Source: Ascaphus truei
Lineage: Eukaryota; Chordata; Amphibia; Anura; Ascaphidae
Reading direction: 5' to 3'
Assembly (NCBI GenBank): GCA_036426205.1
Contig: CM071571.1
Location: 115,733,581-115,797,580, forward strand
Length of the DNA: 64,000 nt
Shown: positions 1-10,935 of the stretch, piece after piece
Layout: each line of letters opens with the position of its first letter
Position numbering within the stretch: position 1 is the stretch's first letter
Program-made: the position numbers and the translations under genes
The notes under the pieces: model-generated
What the model saw: only the letters and a program-made list of their open reading frames with translations
What the model was told of the DNA's origin: nothing
The model's database searches: none

Positions 1-473
1 ATAGACATTAAGGGACACCCTGCAGTTGGAGCGCCCTCAAGAGGCGGATGCCTATGCGGACCAGGGAGAGAGGATTAAGCAGACGTCGTGGGATCAGACG
101 GATCCTTTTTGCTCGCGGTACCTGTGTACAAGAGTGCCCAGGGAGGTAAAGTGCACCAACGGTCCACAGGGGTAGCGCTACTCCCTACACGTGGGTGGGA
201 CTGACTCTCTGTGTTATAATGTATGGTACCGTTATATCGTTATTCTATTGTTAGTAAACCAATTGTTATATACTGGTGTGTGTATAATTTCACTGTAAGT
301 GGTCCTGAAAGAGGTTATCCCGCTGCGCTGGGATCCCTCTGAGATGGAGGCGCTGCACCAAGGAGAACAAGAGCTCCCCCCATGCTCCCAGCTGCCGAGG
401 TTCAGGCCTTCTGTGAGCCACAGGTAATGGCATTGCGCGTTGTTCCCTCAGACATGGGGAAAAGGGGGCTACA
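1..473 (+). mobile_element. LTR (family A), 3' part, cut by the window start
   Basis: This is the 3' portion of a long terminal repeat. It aligns by eye with the complete copy at 53973-55126 and the inverted copy at 1425-2657. Shared landmarks are 'ggaggcgctg' (near 345), a 'gctcccagc...gaggttcaggcc' stretch near 385-410, 'tgtgagccacagg' near 415, and a G-rich run followed by a terminal GCTACA ending at 473. The 5' part lies outside the window. Family assignment rests on these shared blocks; I see no coding capacity in it. Confidence 0.6.
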
Positions 474-1424
474 TCTAATATTACGGAACTGATTTATTTA
501 TTTAATTTAAAAAAAACACTCATGTAAGATATTACATGAATTGCTCCTTTAACATCATCTAAAGAGTGGCGAGATTGGTGAGTTACATCCAGAGCCTGAA
601 ATATGCATTTAGCTGAGAATAAAACCCCTAAATCATAGTGGGGATGAAGTTAGCACCACCTCAGGTCATTACACTTCTAACGCATGTACAACCTGTGTGG
701 TTTGGCTGTTAAACCATCCGGGGTGTCACAAGACGTGGTTTAGAAGAAGTGGTTTCTAATAGAGGATAGGTTTTTATTGTTCCTCACATTTCATTACGCT
801 ATTTCTAAACATGCCAAACCATGCGGTTTGGCAATGACAACTTCAGAACTACTAGAATAAGCCCCTATGGGTATTAAAATACATCACAGCAACCAGCTGA
901 GCAAGGTATTTTGATTAATTAATTAAAACAGCGTGTCAGAGAAAACCAACACATACTAACAATATAGTCCAAAGAAGCTATTCAGGGCAAAAATGGCCAA
1001 TTCAAAGTATATTGAATTTATCACTTAGTTAGCTATGATATCGTTATTAGCCAGCTGATAATTATCAAAACAAGTTTTTAAAGGGACAGGCCCTCTGAGG
1101 AGCAAAGTGAAGTAATGGCAGCATCATGTTCTTTGTGTAAATATAGTTGATTTACACAAATTGTAAATTAATCAGAAGTAAATTATTTTAATATATATAT
1201 ATTTTTTTACTTTTAAGGCCTCCACAGCAAATAAATATTTGAGTATTTTCCCAATTTGGACCTAGACCCTTTTGTAATTAAAACAGTTTAAACTATGGAA
1301 GGTGATTTTTCATCCAGACTCTTTCCATTTTGTTTTCTTTGGCTAATTATGGCAGCATAATTAAACAAATAATGGGCACATTCTTAGGGTTCTTCATATA
1401 TTAAATTACAATGTACAGAGCTTA
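474..1424. other. AT-rich DNA with no recognised feature
   Basis: About 950 bases with frequent stops in all frames and short A/T runs (for example near 1190-1210). I see no gene, RNA or clear transposon end here. Confidence 0.5.
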
Positions 1425-2657
1425 TGTAGCGCTATTTCCCCCACCCTATGGAAGATGTGGCGGCCACTGAGTGTATGTTGTGCTTTACCCTCGGCTCACA
1501 GGAGGCCGGAACCTCTGCTGCTGGGAACCTGAGGTGTACCTGGATCATCCGGTGACAGCGCCTTCACCTGTGAGGGAGCCAGACAGCGCCGGATAACCCC
1601 TTCAGAGGACCCAATGCAATAAGTATACACAGTGTATATAATAACAGGTTTGCTGACATGCAAAGGGTAACACAATATGACATATAACTCAGGCCTCGCA
1701 CGGCTTTACCCATACACCGCATTCCACTGTCCAACCACTAGTCCGCACCTCGGTGTCCCCAATGTACTAAGGTGCCTGGGGCACCTACCCAACCGGGTGT
1801 CCACAGTAGCCAACCCACCCGGAAGTGTGTGACAGTGCTGCCCACAATAAGTGTTATAGTTGGTGCACTTGTAGATGATGTGATACCTACCAGGTGCTCC
1901 AACACCCGGTACCACAAGCTGATGATAGAACTGTCTGATCCAGCGCTGTCTCCATCAGCAATGGCATCCAACTCCACGTGGGGTGGTATCCAGCTGGAGG
2001 GTCCCACCTTGATAATCTCTATATGCGGTGGTGGTCTGGTCCCAGACCACAGGCCGCAACTGCAGCACAGCGTTCTGCTGTGTCCTTGACACTAAAGATT
2101 CTAATTGGGCAGTGTTCCTATCTAAGGGGCCTGTCCCTGTAGCAGCCACAATCTTACAGGGAGTCGGGGCCTATCGGGGATCTCTGGCCTAGTGTAGGGG
2201 CCACAGACACCCTGCACATACACCCTCACCCTACAGTGTCCCAGCTCTGACTGGTGTGGCTTCTAACACGCCAAATGTATCAACTCTCCTCAGCAGGGAA
2301 TCCGTGCAGCTCTATTAGCTGTGCAGCGCCGTGTGGTCTCTGCCCCTGTGCATTATGGGGCTTGTAATTCCCCTGCGGCGCTCCGAATGTAATGACCGCC
2401 ACTCCTGGAGGGTATTGCGCATGCGTAAGCTCTTTAATGGCCACCACAACCTCAGGCCAGCCTCCACATGCGCAACGTGTCGTCTGCACGTGCGTGCGCA
2501 ATCCAACATGGCGGACTCCACTGTCAGGTGCGCCCGCACGCTGGGGTCCCGCTCGCCATCCTGACATCTCCCTGCACGCGCCAACTGTTCCCCCACTCTA
2601 ATGGAGGTAAGCGGGGAACCAAGGGGAAGCCCAGAGGGAGACCTGGCCACACTTACA
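1425..2657 (-). mobile_element. LTR (family A), inverted copy
   Basis: Read on the minus strand this matches the LTR at 53973-55126. The plus-strand left edge TGTAGCGCTATT is the reverse complement of the family's terminal GCTACA. A block near 1475-1565 is the complement of the 'gaggcgctgtcacc...gaggttc...gtgagcc' region. The plus-strand right edge carries 'ggtaagcgggga' near 2605, the complement of the family's start region. Sites of the GCGCATGCGT type occur near 2417. The right boundary is approximate and no target duplication was found. Reading frames of 60-125 codons inside it are incidental. Confidence 0.6.
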
Positions 2658-3377
2658 ATAGTGTTGTACTTCAAAAGTACAGTATTCGACAATACACTTG
2701 AAGAAGAAACCTATAAGGTCTTGCAAGCTGTGCACACTATCATTTCTTCTGTGAAGAATCCTACATGCGGATCTCTTGAAAGATATCACAGCCTACAATG
2801 AATCTACATTTCTGCATGACCAATATGATTACTAGAAGTTTAAACTACAAAGGGCTAATGAGATTTAACAATAATTACCAGATAACACTAGAATTAAACA
2901 AATGAAAGTAAAAGAAACAGACTAATTTTCATACAATACAAAAAAGTGGAAATTGCTCTTAATAGGTGATTGAGTATTGTGGAGAAACCCAGTTACATGG
3001 ATAAGCTGTTTAGAACATCCCTTTAGGACAATGCTGGCCGACACTTTGGTACACTTAATACTGATAAACTGATATCTCTTTGTACAAAACAATCTCTCAA
3101 GATTACTTACCTTAAGCAGTAAAAGGAATTAATTCGTATCAAGAGATAAAATCTGTAAATTACTAACAGTTGATAGCCAAGGAAGATATCCTATAGATTC
3201 AAATATGCATGCCTTTCCTTTCAGTGTAAAGATGCCATTCCTTGTCTGGGTGTTACTTCTTTGCACTATCACTTAAAATCTATCTCTACTATAATGTATA
3301 TAATACTTGTTATGTGGGATTCTACTGATTTATTGAACAATGTTATTGAATGTGGTGGCAATCATTAGATGTATGTA
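2658..3377. other. AT-rich DNA with no recognised feature
   Basis: Roughly 720 bases with no long reading frame and no clear repeat structure that I can identify. Confidence 0.45.
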
Positions 3378-4462
3378 TATCTTTATTTATATAGCGCCAC
3401 TAATGTACATAGCGCTTCACAGCATATACACGTGACAATCATATAAATAAATAAAACAAATAACAAATAATAGGAAGAATTGCTTCAGACATAAAAGTGA
3501 ACTTAGGGAAAGGCGCCCCTGTCCCGAAGAGCTCACAATCTAATTTTTAAGTAGGAAGAACAAACAGAGGCAGTAGGAAGGTGTTCTGGCAGTCATGCAA
3601 CAGAGGAACTGGTGTTTCTTTGTAATATTGCAGAGGAAAAAACGGCACGTTTCTGCTACCTTTTGAATGTGACGGAAGAATGTGAGAGAGGAGTTGAGTG
3701 TGACCTCTAGGTAGCGTGCTTGTGCTACTGGGGTATGATAGTGCTTCCAACAGTAATGTAGAAGGAGGTTTGGGAAGAAATATGAGGAGCTCTGTTTTTG
3801 CCATGCTAAGTTTAAGTCAGCAAAGGGCCATCAAGGATGATATATCAGAGACATTCGTAGAGACATTCAGAAACTTTGGTCTGTACAGCAGGTATAAGGT
3901 CAGGTGTTGAAAAATAAATTTGTGTATCATCAGCATAGAGGTGATATTTGAACCCAAGTGATGTGATTAGGTCACCTAGAGCGAGTGTGTAAAGAATAAA
4001 AAGAGTTGAATTCCTAGGACAGAGCCCTGGGGTATGCCTAGAGAGAGATCGATAGAGGAGGAGCTGTTAGCAAAAGAGACACTAAAAGTATGATGAGAGA
4101 GAGGTAACAGGAAATCCAGGATAGAGCTTTGTTACGGATACCAAGAGTATGGAGAATGTGAAAGAGAAGAGGGTGGTCCACAGTATCAAATGCTGCAGAG
4201 AGGTCGAGTAATATGAGCAGAGTGTATTGACCTTTGTCTTTGGCAGCATGTAGGTCATTCTTATTTTAGTGAGGACTGTTTCAGTGGAGTGAGCAGTGAA
4301 GATCAGTTACGATACATCCTCTGTGACAGTGGAAAAAGAGTCAAGGAAGAAAGAAAGGAGAGTTAGGAAGAGGTGTATAATGGGAGGAGGATGCAGAGGG
4401 GATGTCCTGACGTATGGATTCCACCGTTTCCTTGAAATAGTCAGCAAAGTCCTGAGGCTAGA
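3378..4462 (-). pseudogene. L2-like LINE fragment: reverse-transcriptase region and 3' tail
   Basis: The minus strand encodes a decayed non-LTR reverse transcriptase. In order it shows an LDLSAAFDTVDH-type block (plus positions about 4165-4215), a PQGSVLG block (about 4012-4037) and the catalytic YADD box in an [11 protein letters not shown] context (YADD codons 3926-3937). KTELLIFLPKPP follows. These are the expected reverse-transcriptase motifs of the L2 group, which copies LINE RNA into DNA at the insertion site. Several frameshifts and stops interrupt the frame. The 3' end is a GCGCTATATAAATAAAGATATAC-type tail at 3378-3410, the kind of end shared by L2 elements. The element is 5' truncated near 4460 and certainly inactive. 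Confidence 0.8.
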
Positions 4463-4489
4463 TGGAGGAAGAAAAACAGGCAGCAGAGC

Positions 4490-4640
4490 CCACACCCACC
4501 CAGTCACTCACTCACCCACCTAGTCATTCACTCACCCACCCACCCACCCAGTCACTCACTCACCCACCCAGTCACTCACTCATCCACCCACCCAGTCAAT
4601 CACTCACCCACCAAGTCACTCACCCACCTAGGCAGGCAGT
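4490..4640 (+). repeat. Minisatellite, CACTCACCCACCCAGT-type units
   Basis: Imperfect tandem units of about 12-20 bases built from 'cactcacccacc' and 'cagt' run without interruption beside the 5' end of the LINE fragment. The threonine/proline/serine-rich reading frames across it are a product of the repeat, not genes. Confidence 0.85.
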
Positions 4641-5597
4641 TACCTGTCTTTTGTTGAAAATATAAAAATAAACAGGTTGCATTGTAATGTTTTTTTCTGT
4701 ATCACAATAAGAAACTTGAATATGTCATGTATTTTAAATGCATTTTGAGCTGGTTAGTTGGCCATCTATTTGCATTTCTTTTGATGTGCTTGTTTGCTCC
4801 GAGCAGTTTAAGTTGGGGTGTTTGAAAAAGTGACAATTATCTGCTGTGGATTTTGATACTCATTCTTAAATGGAAGTTTTTTCTCTGAAATAGCTGTTAG
4901 TATAGGAGGAAATATGCCGTCTCCTCCCTTGAGAGATTGAAGTGATGGTAAAAAAGGAGAAACATGTTTTTGTTTAACAAATAACCATATATAGTAACAT
5001 TGCTTTACCACAGTACGCATATGTTTTGATGAAAAATGATTCTTACCAGTTTATCAATATCATTCACAGCATCAGTGACTGGATTTCCACACGGACTCCC
5101 AAAACAAATGAAAAGAAGTTGAAGATAAATACATGTGATAATCCAAGTCTGTGGGGAAAACACATAAAATAAACTGCATTTGTAGAAATGATTGGGGGAA
5201 AATACATACAATAAAATGGGTCTGTAGATATGATTGTAATGAGTCATCTTTATCTCTCCCAACAGGAACCCATACAAGACAAAATGTCAGACACTTTTCT
5301 ATTAAAAAAAAAATTGCATAATTTATTTGACTCTATTAGCTTCTAAAGTGAGCTTCTCGCCCTAAAATTTCAACATATCCATATCTCGGATATGTTTTTA
5401 TAAGACATTCTATAATCATACGTCTACCCAGTAATGCTCAATATCTCATCACACCTTACGTTCTCCTAGTACAGTCTCCATGACATTACCTTGTCTTCAC
5501 ACACTCGCCTAGAGATCATCATATTACTACACAACACCTTCAATCCATCTGCTAAAGTTACTTTGTTTTGTTGTTATCTGCTAAATATGTAAATATG
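4641..5597. other. AT-rich DNA with no recognised feature
   Basis: About 950 bases without a convincing gene. Minus-strand frames of 70-90 codons have phenylalanine/tyrosine-rich composition expected from AT-rich sequence. Confidence 0.45.

Positions 5598-5659
<62 letters not shown>
5598..5659 (+). repeat. (AT)n microsatellite
   Basis: About 60 bases of uninterrupted AT dinucleotides. Confidence 0.97.
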
Positions 5660-5660
<1 letters not shown>

Positions 5661-5924
5661 TACTAATATAGAATCCTCTTAAACTTCAATGATCTAGGAA
5701 TGAAGTGCTCTTTCAAAGCTTTCCAAATCAAATTACAAAGATAAAAGGAAAGCCTTTATCTTCAAAATGAATGCTGTACTGCTGTTGAATACAGCTTGCA
5801 GCATTGTAGGAGGATGGAGCTAGTTTACCTGGAGACAACATTTCGTCTTGTAAGGAAATAGCATACATAGTTGTGTCCTCAACTGCGGACGTGTGCTCCA
5901 ACATCACCCGCTGAGCAAGCAGAA

Positions 5925-6090
5925 TAGTTACATACTGTAGTAAATGAGGTTGACAAAAGACAGAGAATGTCATCAAGTTCAACCTATGCTAAATGTAGAC
6001 GTCAGATACTTTTCCTATATTTATATTTACAGTATGTTGATCCAGAGGAAGGCAAACAAAAAAAAACATTTATGATTTCACTGATCATTA
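5925..6090 (-). mobile_element. CR1/L2-group LINE 3' tail
   Basis: The plus strand reads gttacat...gaggttgac...catcaagttcaacctatgct, then a 'gatccagaggaaggcaaac' block near 6039. On the minus strand this is a LINE 3' UTR ending in an ATGTAAC-type terminus. A second copy of the same tail lies at 14925-15100, and a third, diverged part belongs to the LINE at 56440-57775. It is 5' truncated to the UTR only. Confidence 0.7.
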
Positions 6091-6099
6091 CAATCCATT

Positions 6100-6820
6100 T
6101 TAATATGAGATAATCCAGTTTAATGTATTACATATTACTCAGTATCAGGATGAAAGTGGGCACCAAGAATTTCAGCACAAAACTAATATGTACTTTTTAT
6201 ATATTACACCTCAAATGCATTCTTGGGATAAGAAGATAAATAATTAGAAAAAAAAACAAAAAAAAAACAAATGGTCAATGAAGCCGACGTGTTAATCCCT
6301 TCACTACCTGCGGCCATTAGTGTTCTGACATATGAAATTTAACTATCTTTTGAGCCTGAAATTATTGACTGTTTACAACCATAGATCTGCAGCGATGGAT
6401 GTTTTTGTATCACTAAATCGTTATTACATAATTTTTAGGGGACGAATAAAAATGGCTGTGCAGTAAAAATAAACCATTGATTAATTGTAATAGTGATTTG
6501 GGGACTGGTGATTTTTTCTATTCCTTTTTTTTTCTCAAAATATTTTGTGGGAGCAATTACACCTCTAATTTACTGACATATTGGAGAAGATTATTTTTGT
6601 ACTTCCAAAGTCATTGGATGGAGTATTTTTGGGATACCTGTAAATGGTTTTGTTATGTTAGTAAACTGTTTTATAAACATGATGCTACTATTTGCACACT
6701 AACCACATCTTGAGGGTCCTTTGAGCATGCCCCCCAACAGGCGCAGACTGTGGCTGGCCCATAGAGGGCTGTCTCTTTGTTCGTGCCGTGCATGTCATTT
6801 TGATCACTGGGAACGATGCC
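6100..6820. other. No recognised feature
   Basis: About 700 bases of AT-rich DNA. A plus-strand frame of 78 codons at 6477-6713 has low-complexity aromatic composition and no family signature. Confidence 0.4.
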
Positions 6821-6823
6821 TTA

Positions 6824-7176
6824 GGCCTGGTCCCCGCTGGCTACTGCAGCGCCCACTGTGGCGGACGCTGCCTGGACGAGAGCCCTCCCCTCAATGGCGC
6901 CGGGCCCCCTGCGAGGGGGGGGCCGCAGCGCTGTGGCGAGAGTTGCTCCGGCTCTCAATAGAATTGAGAGCAGGACTCGCGACGGAGCGCTAAGCCACGC
7001 CCCCCGGCTGTTCAGCCAATGAAGGCGAACCTGCTGGGTGACGTCATGGCCGCGCCCCGTCACTCCCCCGCCACGCCCCCTCCCCCCCGGTCTCTCTTCC
7101 TGGAGACCGGGGAATCGGCTGCACGCGCCGCCTGTCTCACGGGCGCGCGTGCAGCGGAGGTACTGGGGCCTCAGCC
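6824..7176. mobile_element. GC-rich PIF/Harbinger-like miniature element
   Basis: A sharply GC-rich 353-bp block flanked by TTA (6821-6823) and TAA (7177-7179). Its ends read GGCCTGGTCCCC and, inverted, GGCTGAGGCCCC, an imperfect terminal inverted repeat. Its middle shares 'caatgaaggcgaacc' and a 'tgacgtca' palindrome near 7039 with the better-defined element at 61322-61663. Three-base T(A/T)A target duplications are typical of PIF/Harbinger elements. No transposase is present, so it would have depended on one elsewhere. Ends here are less certain than in the second copy. Confidence 0.55.
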
Positions 7177-7241
7177 TAAGTCTGCTGGTCAGAAAGCGCA
7201 TCGCACAGCAGATGCTCATACCAATTATAGACTATGGGGAT

Positions 7242-7882
7242 TGTAACAGGGGAGTAATCCCTGTTCAAGTAATGTGCCTTTAATCTAGCAGTGTGGTGGT
7301 TAACTGCTGGTAGTCAATTAATAAACACCACCTGCCTGAACTAGTTTGCTTACAAATGCCTGTCTGTTGAGACAGGAAGTGACTCCTTAGCTCTGAATGA
7401 GAGCTGACCTTTGGAGACAGAGGAGTGTTCTTGAGTCTCCCAGGAGAGACTAACCAAGAGAACACACATCTCTGGAGCTGACCAGTCTTGAGCTCTGCCC
7501 AGCATAGCTTATTGCAAGACATCAAATAAGACTTCTAAACCTGGATGCTGATATTTTCTGTGCATGCACGGGTGCGGTTCCAGGAGAGCAGAGAAGCTTA
7601 CTCTACAGCAAGAAACAGATAAGACTTTCACTATTAAGAGACTGCTTATATCTGCTTATTTTATGATATATGTTTGGGGCTGCGAGACATGCTTGACTTA
7701 GGGAGTTGTGAATTAATTGCATGGTATTTTCACTAGAGATACTCCCAAGTGAATAGAAGCTTTGTTCCCCCCCCCTGTGTTTGGATGATTTCCTGATGAA
7801 AAGGAAAAGGCACAATAAAGCCTATTATAATTTCACCTTATAAAAGCCTCCAATTGTGTACCTCTGTGAACGTCCGTCTACA
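7242..7882 (+). repeat. 5' LTR of the coiled-coil element
   Basis: 641 bp, TGTAAC...TCTACA. An AATAAA polyadenylation signal lies at 7814-7819, about 65 bases from the LTR end. The G/C-rich and purine-rich blocks are shared with the 3' copy and with the diverged solo LTR at 56944-57498. Confidence 0.92.
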
Positions 7883-7884
7883 TA

Positions 7885-7902
7885 TGGTGTCCGAGGTGGG
7901 AC
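7885..7902 (+). other. Candidate primer binding site
   Basis: TGGTGTCCGAGGTGGGAC begins two bases after the 5' LTR. Starting with TGG complements the CCA end of a tRNA. The sequence resembles the 3' end of a leucine tRNA only loosely, so the primer tRNA is not assigned. Confidence 0.55.
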
Positions 7903-8812
7903 AAGAGGTGTCTTTGTAGTTAAAAAGGACCGGAGATTTTTATGTGAATTTTTTTTAATGCTTTTTGCCTACAAACAATCTGAGAAACTTAGAGAAAAAC
8001 AAAAAAAAAACAGAGATCGGAATTAAAGAGATACACACCACTGAAACCTTAATTTGCCTATCACAAAGTGTAATATGGTCATTGAAATAGGGGTTTTGCC
8101 TTTCAGCCATAGTCAGGGTTCAAGAAGTGAGTCAGCCCTTAAAAAGGGATAGGTGTTTGTTGTTTTCAAAAGTTTCGCTGAAGCAGTGAATACAGATGGT
8201 GACCCACGAGTGGTATTGATTTTGCAAATAAAGGTTGCCACACCGCATAGGGCTACCAGCTGTGAATGGAGTATATGCAGAAAAGTGTGAAAATTGATAC
8301 AAGACTGTGCTGAAGCAGGGAAATTTTTAGCAAACAAATGCTGAGTGTAAAATTGCCCTATAAGGGAAAAAGTGATTTCTGAACTGTGTAAAAGATTTTT
8401 CAAAACCAATTGCTGAATGTTGAGTCACCATGCCGGGAATGAAAGACATAGTCCACTGCAAAGAATGTTTTTTTTTCTGCAAGTAAAAAAAGTCTGCCTA
8501 TATATATCTTGGGAGCAAAAACAGACACCCAAAGTGTGAAGCGTGAATGCCATAATACCCAAAGATGAGACTGAAAATTACTGAACTCAGGCAGAAAACC
8601 AAATTCTGTTGCTAAAGCGGAGAGATTGCACCTAGCAAATAAATGGTGTAAAGCAAACAGAAGTTTTTTCCTAGCAACTACACATTCAGCATACCTAATG
8701 AGAGTTTTACCTAGCATCTGCACATCTTGTATACCTGATGAGAGAAAATGCATGCACAGCACTGCTGATATTGTAAAACTTATCCAAGAAAGAAAATTCT
8801 ACAGAGATACCT

Positions 8813-9838
8813 GTGAGAGCTACGACCTCTACAAGCAAAATATGCCCACCTGTAGGACTACCACAATTGGGGGTTCTAGCAAATACAGTGGCAACGGCTG
8901 CAATAGTGCCTCCTGAGGTCAGGAAGAAAATTACACCTGATAGCCTAAAAATGGAGGACAAGATGCAGCGTTCCTGTAATGAACCCTACCCCACAGAAGA
9001 GTGGCACTTCCAGTCCAATAAAGAGGAAGACATCTCTTATGGGGAACACGAACCGAGTCACACTCACAAAACACCCCAAGAATGGTGTGGGTGCCTGAAC
9101 TCGGCACGAACAGAAAAGACCGCTCCCTTTGATGACGAATATGATCAACAGGAGACAGAGCGGGAGCAGCAGATCACCCAATATTTCTGTCAGCTAAAGC
9201 AACTGCAAGAAAAGCCTGGCGTATATAATGAAGCTGCTAAAATTTCAAATGAAGTTGGAGACCCCAATATCCCTGAAGGGACGGTGTCATCCAAATCAAA
9301 AAGGCGGAAAAAGAAAAGCAGTTCTTCACTTACCGTGGAAGGAACAGACACGTCCGCAGATCCTGTGGAGGAAAAGTGGTACCGAGTTGCCCTGCAGCCT
9401 AGAGAAAATGGAGAATTCGTCCCACGGTTAACCGAATATCCAGAGGGCCCAAGGCAGGAGTCGTGTACCCCAAAGAAGTGTCTGTCCGGTGCCAACAGTG
9501 AGGAACCCTCAACCAGTCATCCCAGGGAAGCGGAGCTGGAACCAGTGAGTGACGATCCTTTGACCAGCCCTGAAGACGCCCTGAAAATTGCCAGGCGTGA
9601 CTGTGATCTACTTCGAGAACAATTGAAATTTGAGAGAGCAGATAACACAGAGCTACAGAAAAATAACGTGAGGCTACAAAAAAATGTGCTCACAATTTAC
9701 TCTTTAGCCAGGACAGAATTGGACGATCTCAAGACTGAGCTAGATACTGCAAAGGCTACTATTTCTGCCATAAATGAAAAGCAGAGCCAATCTGATAAAA
9801 TGGTGGCTACGCTAAAGCGAAGTATGAGGAGGCACTGA
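8813..9838 (+). CDS. Coiled-coil cargo protein, N-terminal reading frame (341 aa)
   Basis: I do not recognise a family. The 341-residue frame sits inside the LTR element after a 0.9-kb leader. Residues 1-150 are polar and acidic with several Glu/Gln stretches. Residues 161-172 form a basic-serine cluster (KSKRRKKKSSSS) that could act as a nuclear signal. Residues about 255-335 form a heptad-rich coiled coil. An internal Met47 (MEDKMQ) could also be the start, and the true start is not decided by the sequence. The frame stops at 9836-9838, six bases before the next open frame, which is offset by one base and continues the same coiled-coil pattern. This is consistent with one ancestral protein split by a one-base loss near 9815-9825. 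It could be a gag-like structural protein or a captured host coiled-coil gene. Confidence 0.7.
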   Translation: MRATTSTSKICPPVGLPQLGVLANTVATAAIVPPEVRKKITPDSLKMEDKMQRSCNEPYPTEEWHFQSNKEEDISYGEHEPSHTHKTPQEWCGCLNSARTEKTAPFDDEYDQQETEREQQITQYFCQLKQLQEKPGVYNEAAKISNEVGDPNIPEGTVSSKSKRRKKKSSSSLTVEGTDTSADPVEEKWYRVALQPRENGEFVPRLTEYPEGPRQESCTPKKCLSGANSEEPSTSHPREAELEPVSDDPLTSPEDALKIARRDCDLLREQLKFERADNTELQKNNVRLQKNVLTIYSLARTELDDLKTELDTAKATISAINEKQSQSDKMVATLKRSMRRH

Positions 9839-9843
9839 AGCAG

Positions 9844-10935
9844 ATGACATTCTTCCAGCAAGAGGTTCACACTCTTCGTATAGAGCTGAATGCCTCACAA
9901 CAGGAGGTCAACAGTGTCCGGATAGAAGTGGATGTATCTCAGAAAGAGGTTCAGACACTCCGCAGAGCACTTGATGCCTCACATCATGAGACCGACAGCT
10001 GCCGCACAGACCTGGAAGTTTCCAGAAAGGAACTACACAGTCTCACTGAGGAGATGGACATTGCTAAAGAAATTATTGGTAATCTTGGTACAGATCTCAA
10101 AGTCTCTCAGAAGGAGCTTCAGACCCTCAACCTAGAGAAGGAAGTCTCACGCCAGGAGATTGTCATTCTCAAAGCAGATGTGCGTAAATGGAAGGAGGAC
10201 TGCAAGGAAGCCCTGAAGAATACAGAGACTGAAAAAAGAGAAAATTCAAGATTAAAAACAGAAAACTTAAAACTGAAAGAAGAAAATTTTCAGTTGACAG
10301 AAGAAGTCAAGGAAAAGTTTGAAGCAGAGCACCGACTGCAGAACCAACTGCAAGGTCTGCGTACACACCTCCAGTATTCTGAGGAGAAGCAGCAAACGCT
10401 GCAGGAAGAAAAGCTGCAGGCTGCTAAAGAAATTCAAGTGCTGCAGGAACGTCTGATGACCCAGTATGTCCCCGTAAAGCAGCATGAGAAACTGAAGGCT
10501 ACCCTGAGCATCACCAAAGCAACGCTAAAAGCCAAGCTTAGAACCCAGGTGACGCGACACAAAAGGGAGCACAAGAAGGTCCAGAAACTGAAACAAGTAA
10601 CTGTGGCCCAAGCAAAGAAGTTCATAGTGCTTCACAATGCAATAAAAATGTGGAGGCAAGCTCAGAGAAAGCAAAGCATGCAGATAAATTCCCCGAGAAG
10701 AGACTTGCAAGACGCACTCAAAAAACAGGGATCTCTCGCGGATGAGATTACAGTCCTACAAGGACAAGTATTGACCCTGACTAAGCGGCAGTATCCCACA
10801 GCCTCAAAAACCCATGAAGACAAGGGTACAGTGAGAGCTGGGAATATCGCTCATCTGAAAGACAAGGTTGCAAAATTTGAACCACCTAAACAAGCACTAG
10901 CAAAACCTTCAGCCACCCAGCAGGCAACAAAATAA
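9844..10935 (+). CDS. Coiled-coil cargo protein, central reading frame (363 aa)
   Basis: A long charged coiled coil with no membrane segment or enzymatic motif. Residues 6-117 consist of eight consecutive 14-residue units, two heptads each, with a shared pattern around KEVQTLRRALDASH. At DNA level these are 42-bp units. Residues 120-215 continue as Lys/Glu/Gln-rich helix, and residues 220-280 turn strongly basic (KLRTQVTRHKREHKKVQKLK), which could bind nucleic acid. The open frame extends upstream of the Met in the same frame into the end of the preceding reading frame, so the ATG at 9844 is probably not a natural start. It ends at TAA 10933-10935, after which the same frame stays open. Function is unknown; composition resembles generic golgin or myosin-tail coiled coils, which is not evidence of homology. 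Confidence 0.7.
   Translation: MTFFQQEVHTLRIELNASQQEVNSVRIEVDVSQKEVQTLRRALDASHHETDSCRTDLEVSRKELHSLTEEMDIAKEIIGNLGTDLKVSQKELQTLNLEKEVSRQEIVILKADVRKWKEDCKEALKNTETEKRENSRLKTENLKLKEENFQLTEEVKEKFEAEHRLQNQLQGLRTHLQYSEEKQQTLQEEKLQAAKEIQVLQERLMTQYVPVKQHEKLKATLSITKATLKAKLRTQVTRHKREHKKVQKLKQVTVAQAKKFIVLHNAIKMWRQAQRKQSMQINSPRRDLQDALKKQGSLADEITVLQGQVLTLTKRQYPTASKTHEDKGTVRAGNIAHLKDKVAKFEPPKQALAKPSATQQATK

Noticed and set aside
8813..10935. Assignment of the coiled-coil cargo to a named host gene
   Set aside because: Long coiled coils look alike by composition; without a search no name can be supported.
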